Shown here: piece after piece, positions 8,501 to 16,432 of the stretch
Layout of the letters: every line of letters begins with the position of its first letter
How positions within the stretch are numbered: the stretch's first letter is position 1
NCBI GenBank assembly: GCA_004028495.1
Contig: MTKS01000001.1
Span: forward strand, 1 to 25,247
Length of the DNA: 25,247 nucleotides
Origin: Candidatus Electrothrix marina
Lineage (GTDB): Bacteria; Desulfobacterota; Desulfobulbia; Desulfobulbales; Desulfobulbaceae
Direction: 5' to 3'
Program-made: the position numbers and the translations under genes
Notes under the pieces: generated by a model
What the model saw: only the letters and a program-made list of their open reading frames with translations
Databases searched by the model: none
What the model was told of the DNA's origin: nothing

Positions 8501-9036
8501 AGTACTCCGAGGTGTGAATTTGTCGCCTGCAAAAGACCGTACACTGCTTCCAGTATACCAACGCCGATACAGGTGAGAAGGAGTTTTTCAAGAAAGGACC
8601 GATCCGCTTTAAGTAAAATTGTGAGACTGAGTGCATAGAGATACAACGCAATAAGAAAGGATGCTGTAAGTATTACTGAATTACTGTTATATCCAGATGA
8701 CGCATAATGAATATCAGTTTCTGCCAGTTGATTTGCGGTTTGCAAAAAGGAGGCGCGGGCTGGAGAGAGTAAGCTGAGCCAGCTCATCGGGATGGGAAGA
8801 ATAGAGAGTATTATCCAAAAAATAAATAAAAAAAGCAGAATATGGCCGGCGGAAATGAGCCGACTGTTTAAACGCCCACTGTTGAGGAGTAACCACCCTC
8901 CTAATGTAAGGATAATGAAGGAGGTATATACTCCTGTGACAATGGGATGCACTGCTCCGAAAAGAAAAGGGATTGTCCCGAGCAGGAAAAGTACAGCATA
9001 CTGAGCAGCTTTTTGAAATTTAAGTTCGTCGTTCAC
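8344..9036 (-). CDS. N-terminal part of frameshifted O-antigen ligase/polymerase family protein
   Basis: 230 residues as read. Five or so hydrophobic helices are followed by GTIIYKNQYAALLNMIWPLA, which matches the N-x-x-YA-x-x-L-x-M-x-x-PLA region of O-antigen ligase/Wzy-like proteins. The frame then ends soon after a poly-A tract as KKNPPR-stop, without the SRGG and HNDYLE motifs that lie in the next frame. The start is GTG at 9036 and forms a GTGA overlap with the stop of the Wza-type gene, indicating translational coupling. See the A8 entry for the frame change. The gene is either a pseudogene, a phase-variable gene, or intact with a sequencing error; the sequence alone cannot tell which. 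Confidence 0.8.
   Translation of the reverse strand: MNDELKFQKAAQYAVLFLLGTIPFLFGAVHPIVTGVYTSFIILTLGGWLLLNSGRLNSRLISAGHILLFLFIFWIILSILPIPMSWLSLLSPARASFLQTANQLAETDIHYASSGYNSNSVILTASFLIALYLYALSLTILLKADRSFLEKLLLTCIGVGILEAVYGLLQATNSHLGVLWLSDIRQFKGMARGTIIYKNQYAALLNMIWPLAVEQHCSASKPCLKKNPPR
8357..8364 (-). other. A8 homopolymer at the ligase frameshift
   Basis: On the coding (-) strand this is a run of eight A between CCTC and TCCACC. In the upstream frame it reads Lys-Lys-Asn and stops four codons later. With nine A it would read Lys-Lys-Lys-Ser and continue in the downstream frame to 7556. It is the longest homopolymer in the stretch where the frame must change, between the PLAVEQ codons and the TGA. 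It could be a slipped-strand phase-variation site, a -1 slippage site, or a homopolymer undercall. Confidence 0.65.
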
Positions 9037-10058
9037 AGTCGCCTGTCAACAGATGGATTACGGTAATTAATACCGGTTCCCATGAAACCGAGATCAAATC
9101 CCAGTCCTGTTGACAACAGTCCGGAAGTACTTGATTCCGCATAAACGACATCTTGATCTTGGAGCTTGATGCTGTTACCAACCCCTTCTTGTAGCTCGCT
9201 GAAGCTGAGGCTCATAATTTTACGTTTTCCATCTCCAGAGTAACGAATCAGCTTGATTTTATCGTCATCTGCGTAAGCTGTCAAACCTCCTGCTAAGACA
9301 ATCGCCTCAGTGATGGTCATTTCTCCTTTCAGAGGATAGGTACCCGGATTTCTTACTGCACCATCTACAAAGCATTTCCCAGCTTCCGGGACAAAGATGA
9401 CATCACCGCCTGCTATAGCAATATTATAGTTCATATCACCACGTTTTATAAGCGCATCCAGATCAATTATATAATTTTTTACTCCTCCGGTTTTACGATC
9501 CTTTCGGGACAGATAGGCTATGGCTGCAGCATCCGCAGTGACTCCCTGAGCAACAGCAATAATATCAAGCAGACGGCGTCCTGAAACATAATCGTAATTG
9601 CCCGGCGTAGTGAAAGCTCCGCCCAGAGTTACTTGATCGCTTATTTTTTCTTTTACAAAAACAGAAACATGAGGATCTTTCAGGTATTTTTCTTTAAGAA
9701 GCTGCTCAATTTTTTCTTCCGCTTCCGCTGCTGTGAAGTCAAGCACTTCTACCTGATCAAGGATGGGAAGACTTATGTAGCCTCTTGAGCTGACGCGAGT
9801 TTCTGTGTTGAGTTCTTCGGACTCCAGAACATTGACAGTAATAAGGTCACCCGGCCCCAGTTTGGATTCCGCTTCTTCCGGCGGAGCTGTGAGCACCGAA
9901 TCGAACATGTTTTGCTCAACAGTCCTGCTGGCCAGTTGATCATTCTGCTGGCTAAATTCTTCGAGTTCAACATTACTTTCAAACTGCTCATTGGCACATC
10001 CGCAGAGCGTTAGTGCAAGAGCAAACAGAAGGTGCGGGATAAACTTTTTTTTGATCAT
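9033..10058 (-). CDS. Wza-type outer-membrane polysaccharide export lipoprotein
   Basis: About 341 residues. The N terminus MIKKKFIPHLL with a hydrophobic core and LCGC lipobox (lipid-bearing Cys at residue 21) is a typical lipoprotein signal. A polysaccharide-export (PES) domain follows, with KLGPGDLITVNVLESEEL, then SLBB-type beta-grasp repeats, one starting near KISDQVTLGGAFTTPGNYDY and another at GKCFVDGAVRNPGTYPL. It forms the outer-membrane channel for the polymer and pairs with the Wzc-type kinase encoded downstream. I prefer the ATG at 10058 because it gives a classic short signal peptide; an ATG at 10094 would add 12 residues. Neither has a good Shine-Dalgarno. Its TGA overlaps the GTG of the ligase gene. 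A hairpin lies between it and the FecR-like gene and may reduce read-through. Confidence 0.88.
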   Translation of the reverse strand: MIKKKFIPHLLFALALTLCGCANEQFESNVELEEFSQQNDQLASRTVEQNMFDSVLTAPPEEAESKLGPGDLITVNVLESEELNTETRVSSRGYISLPILDQVEVLDFTAAEAEEKIEQLLKEKYLKDPHVSVFVKEKISDQVTLGGAFTTPGNYDYVSGRRLLDIIAVAQGVTADAAAIAYLSRKDRKTGGVKNYIIDLDALIKRGDMNYNIAIAGGDVIFVPEAGKCFVDGAVRNPGTYPLKGEMTITEAIVLAGGLTAYADDDKIKLIRYSGDGKRKIMSLSFSELQEGVGNSIKLQDQDVVYAESSTSGLLSTGLGFDLGFMGTGINYRNPSVDRRL

Positions 10059-10135
10059 GTTGAATATGGATTGAGAATAGACAATATTTGCCATTTTATC
10101 TTATAAAAAGCAAAGTGATATGGCGAAAGATAGAA

Positions 10136-10178
10136 CTGGAAAAATATATAAGAAGGTCGTCGGGCTGACAACCTTCTT
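10136..10178 (-). terminator. Intrinsic terminator or attenuator between FecR-like gene and wza-type gene
   Basis: On the - strand, AAGAAGGTTGTC and GACGACCTTCTT form a 12-bp stem with one G-U pair around a 5-base loop (arms 10167-10178 and 10150-10161). It is followed by an AU-rich ATATATTTTT tail. It begins about 19 bases after the FecR-like stop. The stem is strong but the U-run is interrupted, so partial termination (an expression step-down within the operon) is plausible. Confidence 0.6.
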
Positions 10179-10196
10179 AATGAGAGGCATGGAGGG

Positions 10197-11132
10197 TTAC
10201 ATGCTCGTACTGGGGTATTTGACTTCAGGAAAAGCCGGAGGCGCGGCTTTGTCGCTGGCTTTCTCATTTGGAGCAGTTCCGGCAGGAGTTTGAGAAGGAG
10301 GTGTTGTTGCAACCGATCCGTTGCCGTTGTTAGACGGTGCAGGATCATCGTCATCATCTAAATACTCATAAACACCCCAAGCGGCAGCACCTGCAACAAC
10401 AGTACCGCTGATAATGGCTTTATTACTCCAAGATGCTCCTGCTGCAATGTCATCATCACATTTTTTCCCCATGTTTTCATCGTTACAGTACCAATCAACC
10501 GTATCTTTATCGCACAGCCTTCCTGTATTATCATTATTGCATTCCCAATCACCATCATCTGCGGACCCACTTATTTCGTCCGGACTCACTCCTCCCATGT
10601 CAGCCTGGGCAAGAAGGATGTAGTTATTACTGTCGATAGTTTTAGCGCCTTCAACAGTATTAAAAACTAACCGCCCCTCGTAGACACCGATTTTAGTGCT
10701 TCCTTCCGAGGTGACCTGCATGTAGCCGCGAACCGGGGAGGCTGTGCTTGCATTGTAAATAACATCTGCACTGGCATATTGCCTGTCAGCGGTGTAAAAG
10801 CCCATTTTTCCTACAGCACCGCTGAGGATGAAATCAAGCTGCCCTTGTTTGAGAAGCAGGTTAAATTGTTTCTGATCACTTTTGACAGCCAGCTCTGTTC
10901 CTGTTGCGCCGATTATTGAAACTCCGGTTGACTTGATCATGCATTTACCATTGCAAACCAGCAAAGCTTCCTCGTCCACAGGATTTTGTCCGGTCATGGT
11001 GTCGGACAAGGTACCGCCCTTGTAAACAGAGATATCGCCTTCGGCAAGTATAGCTGCCGTTGCCTGTGTGCCTGCAATGCCAGCAGTTAATAGTGCCGCC
11101 ATGATACAGGCGCTGAAAGTTTTCTTTTTCAT
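10197..11132 (-). CDS. Secreted FecR-like domain protein with tandem Cys/Asp repeats
   Basis: 311 residues with a Sec signal peptide (basic MKKK, then a hydrophobic stretch to about residue 27). Residues 30-175 are beta-rich and resemble periplasmic FecR-type domains (GDISVYKGG, LLLKQGQLDF, VYEGRLVF). Two consecutive 18-residue repeats follow at 195-212 and 213-230, pattern DW-x-CN-x-[DE]-N-x-G-[RK]-x-CD-x-D. After them come a small hydrophobic Gly/Ala segment (239-256), five Asp residues and a Pro/Ser/Thr-rich tail. FecR-like proteins are often encoded beside exopolysaccharide genes, but the ligand here is unknown; the repeats could bind metal or form CX8C disulfides (inference). The ATG at 11132 has a strong AAGGAG seven bases away. 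It is the first gene of the polysaccharide operon. Confidence 0.75.
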   Translation of the reverse strand: MKKKTFSACIMAALLTAGIAGTQATAAILAEGDISVYKGGTLSDTMTGQNPVDEEALLVCNGKCMIKSTGVSIIGATGTELAVKSDQKQFNLLLKQGQLDFILSGAVGKMGFYTADRQYASADVIYNASTASPVRGYMQVTSEGSTKIGVYEGRLVFNTVEGAKTIDSNNYILLAQADMGGVSPDEISGSADDGDWECNNDNTGRLCDKDTVDWYCNDENMGKKCDDDIAAGASWSNKAIISGTVVAGAAAWGVYEYLDDDDDPAPSNNGNGSVATTPPSQTPAGTAPNEKASDKAAPPAFPEVKYPSTSM

Positions 11133-11188
11133 AGGAGGACTCCTTTTTTATTGAAATGCAGGCGGATAATTCAGAAATTTACTGATAT

Positions 11189-11217
11189 ATTTTACCGTGC
11201 TCAAAGTTTATATACAA
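11189..11217 (-). promoter_or_regulatory. Candidate sigma70-type promoter for the polysaccharide operon
   Basis: On the - strand, TTGTAT (11217-11212) and TAAAAT (11194-11189) are separated by 17 bases and lie 57 bases upstream of the FecR-like ATG. The -10 matches consensus at five of six positions, the -35 at only three. The surrounding sequence is very A/T-rich, which raises the chance of a spurious match. Confidence 0.4.
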
Positions 11218-11353
11218 GAAAAAAAAAAGGTTTTATTTTTAAATAGATGTCGTTGTAATAATGGACGCCCCCCCTGTTGAGGGCTACCTGATGAATGCGG
11301 CAAAGTGTGCGCGGAAACCCTGAAATCGTCTTCTCGGGGGAAGTCTGTGCGAC

Positions 11354-11401
11354 TTTGAAACGCGCTGTTCACCTACGAATACTTGCGTGCTTCGCAATAA
11401 A
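11354..11401 (+). repeat. Weak dispersed repeat, copy 1
   Basis: The 10-mer TTTGAAACGC (11354-11363) and the 14-mer TGCTTCGCAATAAA (11388-11401) recur in the same order at 25177-25201, where the 24 bases between them are absent. Both copies are intergenic. The rest of the 11133-11479 gap shows no gene. A chance match cannot be excluded. Confidence 0.3.
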
Positions 11402-11433
11402 AAAGCTCTGCCGGCGCATTCAGCCGGCAAAGC
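11399..11433 (-). terminator. Strong rho-independent terminator after the two-CW protein gene
   Basis: On the - strand, GCTTTGCCGGC pairs with GCCGGCAGAGC (11 bp, one G-U) around a 7-base loop and is followed directly by six T. It lies about 45 bases after the stop of the two-CW gene and closes the chemosensory region. It separates that region from the polysaccharide operon promoter. Confidence 0.85.
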
Positions 11434-11479
11434 CCGAATCAGTAATAACCGGTTACCGTCGGATTTGCAAGCACGTCAG

Positions 11480-11794
11480 TCACTTTCTTTGTCGCATTTC
11501 CTTTATAATGGATAATCCGATCTTAAAATTCGGTTCCTCCTCCCGCTTCACCATGCTGTAAAAATCGCACTTTTGGCAATCACCGCTGAACTTTTCCACA
11601 TATGAGCCTTGGGCGTTTGCTCCCTTACATAGGGTACCGGCAACAACCCAGCAGCAACGGCCACCGTTCTCTCCGTCATGAATTCCGTCAGCCTTCTCCT
11701 CTTCAGCGGCAGGACAGACACCGAATTCATCAGCCTTTATCCCTCCCGGTTCCCGGCCGCATTTTTTTACTTCCCAGCAATTTTGCTTTTTCAT
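11480..11794 (-). CDS. Two-CW-domain small cysteine-rich protein
   Basis: 104 residues. It shows the two-CW signature: C6-W7 with CGREPGG, then CPA, a central GGRCCWVVAGT-x-C, and CQKCDFY near the C terminus, with a G-x-x-x-E-x-F core. Two-CW domains are small cysteine-rich modules of unknown biochemical role, often found near signalling proteins. There is no signal peptide, so it is probably cytoplasmic. The ATG at 11794 has AAGGA and GAGGA just upstream; a longer frame reaching 11965 would run through a hairpin terminator and lacks a ribosome site, so I rejected it. It follows the chemosensory operon on the same strand but behind a strong hairpin, and ends before a strong terminator. Confidence 0.8.
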   Translation of the reverse strand: MKKQNCWEVKKCGREPGGIKADEFGVCPAAEEEKADGIHDGENGGRCCWVVAGTLCKGANAQGSYVEKFSGDCQKCDFYSMVKREEEPNFKIGLSIIKEMRQRK

Positions 11795-11838
11795 TTCCTC
11801 ATATTCCTTTTTTAAAAAAAATCTTTCTTTCAAAAAAC

Positions 11839-11870
11839 AAAAAACCGAGCCCGGAGGAGTCGGTTTTTTT
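11839..11870 (-). terminator. Bidirectional intrinsic terminator or leader hairpin
   Basis: AAAAAACCGA (11839-11848) and TCGGTTTTTT (11860-11869) are perfect inverted repeats around an 11-base loop. Both strands therefore have a hairpin ending in T-runs, and the - strand has a second T6 after it. It lies about 205 bases after the binding-protein gene and 45 bases before the two-CW start. It may end the chemosensory transcript or attenuate the two-CW gene, for which I find no clear promoter of its own. Confidence 0.55.
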
Positions 11871-12074
11871 AGTATCGTGAAGTATACTCGGCACCGGAAC
11901 AGGTTGAGTATCGGCAACAGCCCTGAGTATAAAATACAGGTAAGACCCGCGTATCTGCCCGGCATAAGAGGGCGAACGCACAGGTTCCACCCCTACGGCA
12001 TCCGGCATAAACGGTAAGGTATTTCGTGTTGAATCCCTAAAAGTATCTGATGCAGAAACTTCTTAGAAAAGAAC

Positions 12075-13274
12075 TCACTTCTCCACAGGAGATAAGGTGT
12101 CAACATAAGTGAACTGAATTGTATCATCAGACTTGCCGATCTTAGTCAGATAAACCGTATCCATGCCGCGATGGTCATCCTTTCCGAAGGAAACATCCAC
12201 TCCGCCCGCATCAAATTTCGACATCGCCTCAACGGAATTTTTCAGTGCCGCTGTCGTCACCTCGCCATCAACCCCGGAAAGAGCCTGGTAAAAGACCTTG
12301 GCACCGAGATATCCTTCCAGACTGACAAAACCGTATTCCACAGCCCCCATATCCTGCTGATACTGCTTCACCAGCGGCAGGGTGTCATCCCATGGATCGG
12401 GCACGACCTGACTGATGTAGACGTTATCTGTATTTTGCAGACGACGGGCCAGGGCCGTGGAACCGACAAAGGAAATATTCAGCATCGGCACGTTAAATCC
12501 CATGTTATGCCATTGATTAATGGCCAAGGCGCAGGGTCTGCTGGCCCCGACCAAAATCACGGCTTCCACCGCCTGCCCTCTGATCTGGCGAACCGCCCCT
12601 CCGACGGAAACCGTATTACGACGATAATTGGGTACACTCTTCCAGAACGCATTCAATTCGTCCATAGAGCTTTCATCGTCAGGCAGTTTCGGGACGGGAG
12701 GAACTGCATTGATCCCTTTAATTTTTTCCTGCGCCTTGACAACGGCATGTACACCGGCCATGCCGAAGGCATCCCGCTGAACAAAGAGTCCGATCCGGCT
12801 GATGCTCAAATCCTCTTTCAAATGCCGCATCATATTTTCAATTTCAGTGTCATAGCTGGCGCGTACGGAAAAGGCATAGGGGTTTTTTTCGACATCGCTT
12901 AAAAAACCGGCCCCGGTCAAGGGTGCGAAAAACAACACCTCGTTCTTCATTGCCTCAGGAACAGCAACCTTTGATGTGGGAGTACCCACATAGCCGAACA
13001 GGGTATGAACACCGTCCTGAAGAAAGGCTTGGGTATTCTCAAGACAGCGACTCGGCTCATAGCCGTCATCTCTGACCAGCAGTTCGATGTCATCTCCGGC
13101 ATGTGCATTCAAATAGGCCATTGCCCCCTTGTGCAGCTGCTGCCCGAGAAATGCCGTAGGGCCTGTCAATGCACAGGATTGACCGATTCTGGTTTCTGCA
13201 GAACTCTGTCCGGGCATGACGACCGCAATACACAGACAGCAGCCCCATAGAATATTCCATCTGTTTTTCTTCAT
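12075..13274 (-). CDS. Periplasmic branched-chain-amino-acid-type substrate-binding protein, no transporter nearby
   Basis: About 399 residues. A signal peptide (MKKNRWNILW then a hydrophobic core) should be cleaved after GQSSA. The mature start ETRIGQSCALTGPTAFLGQQLHKG is typical of the Peripla_BP_6 / LivJ-like type I fold. RDDGYEPSRCLENTQ, FGYVGTPTS and FAPLTGA also fit the family. The usual job is to bind a small solute and deliver it to an ABC permease. Here no permease or ATPase gene is nearby, and the gene lies 77 bases after the chemoreceptor gene on the same strand. A sensory role, presenting ligand to the receptor, is therefore likely by inference. Start: ATG 13274 with AAGGGG eight bases away; GTG 13283 is an alternative three codons longer. 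Confidence 0.85.
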   Translation of the reverse strand: MKKNRWNILWGCCLCIAVVMPGQSSAETRIGQSCALTGPTAFLGQQLHKGAMAYLNAHAGDDIELLVRDDGYEPSRCLENTQAFLQDGVHTLFGYVGTPTSKVAVPEAMKNEVLFFAPLTGAGFLSDVEKNPYAFSVRASYDTEIENMMRHLKEDLSISRIGLFVQRDAFGMAGVHAVVKAQEKIKGINAVPPVPKLPDDESSMDELNAFWKSVPNYRRNTVSVGGAVRQIRGQAVEAVILVGASRPCALAINQWHNMGFNVPMLNISFVGSTALARRLQNTDNVYISQVVPDPWDDTLPLVKQYQQDMGAVEYGFVSLEGYLGAKVFYQALSGVDGEVTTAALKNSVEAMSKFDAGGVDVSFGKDDHRGMDTVYLTKIGKSDDTIQFTYVDTLSPVEK

Positions 13275-13351
13275 TCCTTTCACCCCTTTTCAGTTGTCAA
13301 TGATCGTTTTTATCGTTTTTATCGAGTGAAATTTACACAATCCGACAAAAC

Positions 13352-16300
13352 TCAGGCATCATGCACATCCGCTTCCACAACTTCAGCCGGTGCATCGTCG
13401 GCCTGATCTTCCGCCTCAAGTTTAAAGGTGGCAACAGCCTGCAACATGTCATTGCCCATAACCGCCATTTCCTGCATGGAAACCGAGGCCCCCATAGCCT
13501 CTTCAGCGGTTTCCAGACTGATACTGCCGATCTCGCCCATTGATGTCGCCAGGATCGCCGTTGTATCCGCCTGCTGCTGAGCCGCAGAGGCAACACCTTG
13601 AATAAGTTCAAAAACCTCATTTGAACGGTTTGTGATTTCATCCAGCCTGGCAAGAGCGTTCTGGGACAGTGTGGTACCCTGAACCACCTCCTGAATACTG
13701 GAATCCATGCTGACACCGGCCTCGGTGATCTCGCCGAGAATATTTTTAATTAATGTTTCGATCTGTCTGGTGGAAACAGCGGCCCGCTCAGCCAGACGCT
13801 GAATTTCTTCAGCAACAACCGCAAAACCGCGTCCCTCTTCACCGGCTGCCGCCGCCTGAATAGAGGCGTTCAGAGCCAGGATAGAGGTACGATCGGAAAT
13901 TTCGTTAATTGTCCGGGCAAAATCACTGATTTCCTGTGAACTCTCACCGAGGCGCTTAATGGACCGAGCTGTATTCTGGACATTGCCTCGGATGGCTTCC
14001 ATAGCCTGACTGGTCTCACGTACCGCCTTTGCACCCTCCGCAGCAACCTGGCTGGACTCTCTGGAAAAACTCGCTGACTGATTCGCCTGATCAGCGGCTT
14101 CCCTGATTGCACCGGTCAACAGATTAATTTCCTGTACCGCCTCATTAATCATGCTTGCCTGATTATTATTCTGACCCGCCAGTTCTCCTGTTGACTCACT
14201 GAGAATGTTTGCCGTTGAACCGACCTGCTCGGCAGTCTGTTTAATCCTGACAAAGGCCGTTCCCAGCTCCTCAAGCATCAAATTCAAAGAGTCGGCCAAG
14301 GTTCCGATAACATCTTCTGTAACAGTGGCGCGAATACTCAGGTCACCGTCAGCCAGCTCGGTAATCTCTTCAAGAAGTCGAATAATGGAATCCTGCAGCT
14401 CATCATGCTCCTTCTGCCTTGATTCAATTAGATCCTGAATAGTTGTTGTCATCTGATTAAAAGAACCGGCCATCCGGCCCAGCTCATCCTCACTGGTCAC
14501 CTTAACCTGCTCACCGTATTCACCTTTTTCAACCTTGGCAATACCCTGCATAATCTCATCCACCTGCTCGGTCACACCGCCGGCAACACGTAAACTGACG
14601 AAAATAACCGCCACCGCAGCAAGAAGAGCAAGCAGACCGACAATTTGCAGCAGCTGCATAACAGGACGATTAACCTCTTCCTGCGCAACCTCACTGATAA
14701 CCGCCCAGTTGAGCCCCTTATATCGGACCGGAGCCCAGGAGGCCAACACTTTTTCCCCCAGACTGTTCACCGTAATTCTGGTGTCACTCTTGCCGGCAAG
14801 AGCCTGATTGACCGCTTCTGTATCCACCTTCGCCTGCGGATTCAACAGCGTGGATTTCACCTTATACTGCTGCGCATCCCGCGCCTCTGAACGCCATAAT
14901 TTATCCGACCCGATCAGGTACGTGTCCACATTAGCCATCTCGGTGTGCCCTTCCATTTCGGCATGTCCGGCTTCCTTCTCAAAATGCTGCCGAATCCCCA
15001 TGATTTCATTAATCGGCTCATTGGATATCTGCAGAACAACAATCATGGAGAGTTCATCTCTGTTTATGACAGGAACCGCCATGAAGGCGGCCGCTTCTCC
15101 TCCTGCCGGTTCATAAAATGCGTAATCGCTGATTGCCATTTCTTTTGTTTTCAAGACCTCCTGAACCGATCTGCCGAACATTGAGTCGGAATAAGGTCCG
15201 GAAAGAATATTGGTCAGGTAATCCTTCTTCCGCTGGGCAGAGGCGAAAATATACCCGTCCTGAGAAACAAGATAGAGATCGGAAAACTTGTACGTTTCGG
15301 CAAGCTGAGAAAGAACATCCGTCTTCCCTTTTTCCATCTCGGGCACCACCGCTTCCCCCTGATCAATTTCAACCATGAGAACCCAGGTGGTCCCGTACAG
15401 ACTGACCGCCGTATAGGCGGAAAGAACATAGTCACCGCGATAATTCACAACAATCGTCTCTCCGTCTTCGCCTGCCAGCGCATAAACAATGCTTTCAGTA
15501 TCCACAAGAAAGGAGGGGTTGGCAATTGTGGGTTCCTCAAAATGGCGGGAGTTGGAGCGAAACATACCGTCCGTACCGACCATGTAGGTTTCACCTGTTT
15601 CACCCAGTCCGGTCGTATCCTTCATAATATTGTCCAACGCATTGTCTTTGAGACGAAAAAGCAGAAGGCCGGATGATTGATCAGCACTGAACAGGGGAGT
15701 GGAAAAATAAGCGACATGCTTCAGCTCCGAAAAAGAAGAAAGGCGATAGTCTATAAAACGCGTTTCCTGCATACCTTTCTGCATTGCTTCCCATTCCGAT
15801 GTCCCTTCCTGCACCGAGGCACCCTGCTCCACTTCCCGATCCGTGGAAAAAACAACCTTTCCGTCCTGACTGAGCAGCGTAAGCGAATAAAAATCACGAT
15901 TTACAAGCCAATCTTCCAGGAATTCGACAAACTCGGCACCCGGATCGGCATCTGTATTCAACTCGGCACCCGTATTCAACTCGGAACCCGGATCGACAGT
16001 CGTATGCCTCAGAAGCTCACTGAAAGCCTGCTGCTGCCGAGGACTTTCACCGAACATCTTTACATCCTCAAAACGCATCTTAAAATAGAATTTCACCTGC
16101 TTTTTCTGCAGGGACCTGACAGCGGAAAGCTTTGTATAGGCCTCTTCCTGGAAGACTCGCATATTAGCGGAAATATTTTCCAGTTTTTTGGCCTGATCAT
16201 CAAAATACCGACGCAACGCCTGATACTGGAAGGCCAGGGTTGTCTCCAACTGTTCAAAGGACTGACGCTGCAACGAAGAAGACGAGTATTTATAGCTGGC

Positions 16301-16432
16301 AAAGCCGATGACAGCCATTGGCACCAGCGAGATAATCAGAAGCCAAAACAGCAACTTTCCCCTGATAGTCTGTCCGCCGCGAAACAGCTTTTTTACATTC
16401 AATATCTTTTTTTCCTTAGCCTTCTGTGCCAT
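13352..16432 (-). CDS. PilJ-like methyl-accepting chemotaxis protein with large periplasmic sensor
   Basis: 1026 residues. TM1 is at about 27-47 and TM2 at about 592-618, enclosing some 545 residues of periplasmic sensor. Two repeats of the pattern Y-x-[VI]-G-[TS]-D, R-S-x-[AS]-R suggest tandem Cache-type domains (near 283-360 and 503-580). A HAMP follows at 619-672, then a second HAMP-like element with LADGDLSIRATVTED, a feature of PilJ. The cytoplasmic tip reads ILALNASIQAAAAGEEGRGF with EEIQRLAERAA, the PilJ version of the receptor hairpin. It should signal through the CheW proteins to the CheA encoded upstream. The ATG at 16432 has AAAGGAG well placed; the GTG at 16462 does not. There is no C-terminal CheR-docking pentapeptide. 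An imperfect 18-base repeat lies in the sensor (15931-15998). Confidence 0.92.
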   Translation of the reverse strand: MAQKAKEKKILNVKKLFRGGQTIRGKLLFWLLIISLVPMAVIGFASYKYSSSSLQRQSFEQLETTLAFQYQALRRYFDDQAKKLENISANMRVFQEEAYTKLSAVRSLQKKQVKFYFKMRFEDVKMFGESPRQQQAFSELLRHTTVDPGSELNTGAELNTDADPGAEFVEFLEDWLVNRDFYSLTLLSQDGKVVFSTDREVEQGASVQEGTSEWEAMQKGMQETRFIDYRLSSFSELKHVAYFSTPLFSADQSSGLLLFRLKDNALDNIMKDTTGLGETGETYMVGTDGMFRSNSRHFEEPTIANPSFLVDTESIVYALAGEDGETIVVNYRGDYVLSAYTAVSLYGTTWVLMVEIDQGEAVVPEMEKGKTDVLSQLAETYKFSDLYLVSQDGYIFASAQRKKDYLTNILSGPYSDSMFGRSVQEVLKTKEMAISDYAFYEPAGGEAAAFMAVPVINRDELSMIVVLQISNEPINEIMGIRQHFEKEAGHAEMEGHTEMANVDTYLIGSDKLWRSEARDAQQYKVKSTLLNPQAKVDTEAVNQALAGKSDTRITVNSLGEKVLASWAPVRYKGLNWAVISEVAQEEVNRPVMQLLQIVGLLALLAAVAVIFVSLRVAGGVTEQVDEIMQGIAKVEKGEYGEQVKVTSEDELGRMAGSFNQMTTTIQDLIESRQKEHDELQDSIIRLLEEITELADGDLSIRATVTEDVIGTLADSLNLMLEELGTAFVRIKQTAEQVGSTANILSESTGELAGQNNNQASMINEAVQEINLLTGAIREAADQANQSASFSRESSQVAAEGAKAVRETSQAMEAIRGNVQNTARSIKRLGESSQEISDFARTINEISDRTSILALNASIQAAAAGEEGRGFAVVAEEIQRLAERAAVSTRQIETLIKNILGEITEAGVSMDSSIQEVVQGTTLSQNALARLDEITNRSNEVFELIQGVASAAQQQADTTAILATSMGEIGSISLETAEEAMGASVSMQEMAVMGNDMLQAVATFKLEAEDQADDAPAEVVEADVHDA
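15931..15998 (-). repeat. Imperfect tandem repeat inside the chemoreceptor sensor domain
   Basis: On the + strand the unit ACTCGGCACCCGTATTCA occurs at 15961-15978. A 30-base form with an extra internal segment precedes it (15931-15960), and a diverged copy (ACTCGGAACCCGGATCGA) follows at 15979. It encodes Asp/Gly/Ala/Glu/Leu/Asn/Thr-rich repeats around receptor residues 147-168, before the conserved membrane-distal fold. It keeps the reading frame. Confidence 0.65.

Noticed and set aside
4969..11145. Shared AAGGAGTCCTCC-like palindrome near two start codons (4969-4980 and 11133-11145)
   Set aside because: Each contains the Shine-Dalgarno of its gene and its chance complement. Two occurrences are not enough to claim an operator.
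11295..11561. 88-residue + strand open frame reaching into the intergenic gap
   Set aside because: Overlaps the terminator and the 3' end of the two-CW gene on the opposite strand; no ribosome site, Arg/Cys-rich composition.
11968..11993. Imperfect inverted repeat GGGCGAAC...GGTTCCACCC as a REP element
   Set aside because: The arms mismatch and no second copy occurs in the window.
12171..12902. 243-residue + strand open frame
   Set aside because: Antisense to the periplasmic binding protein, His/Arg-rich without recognisable motifs.
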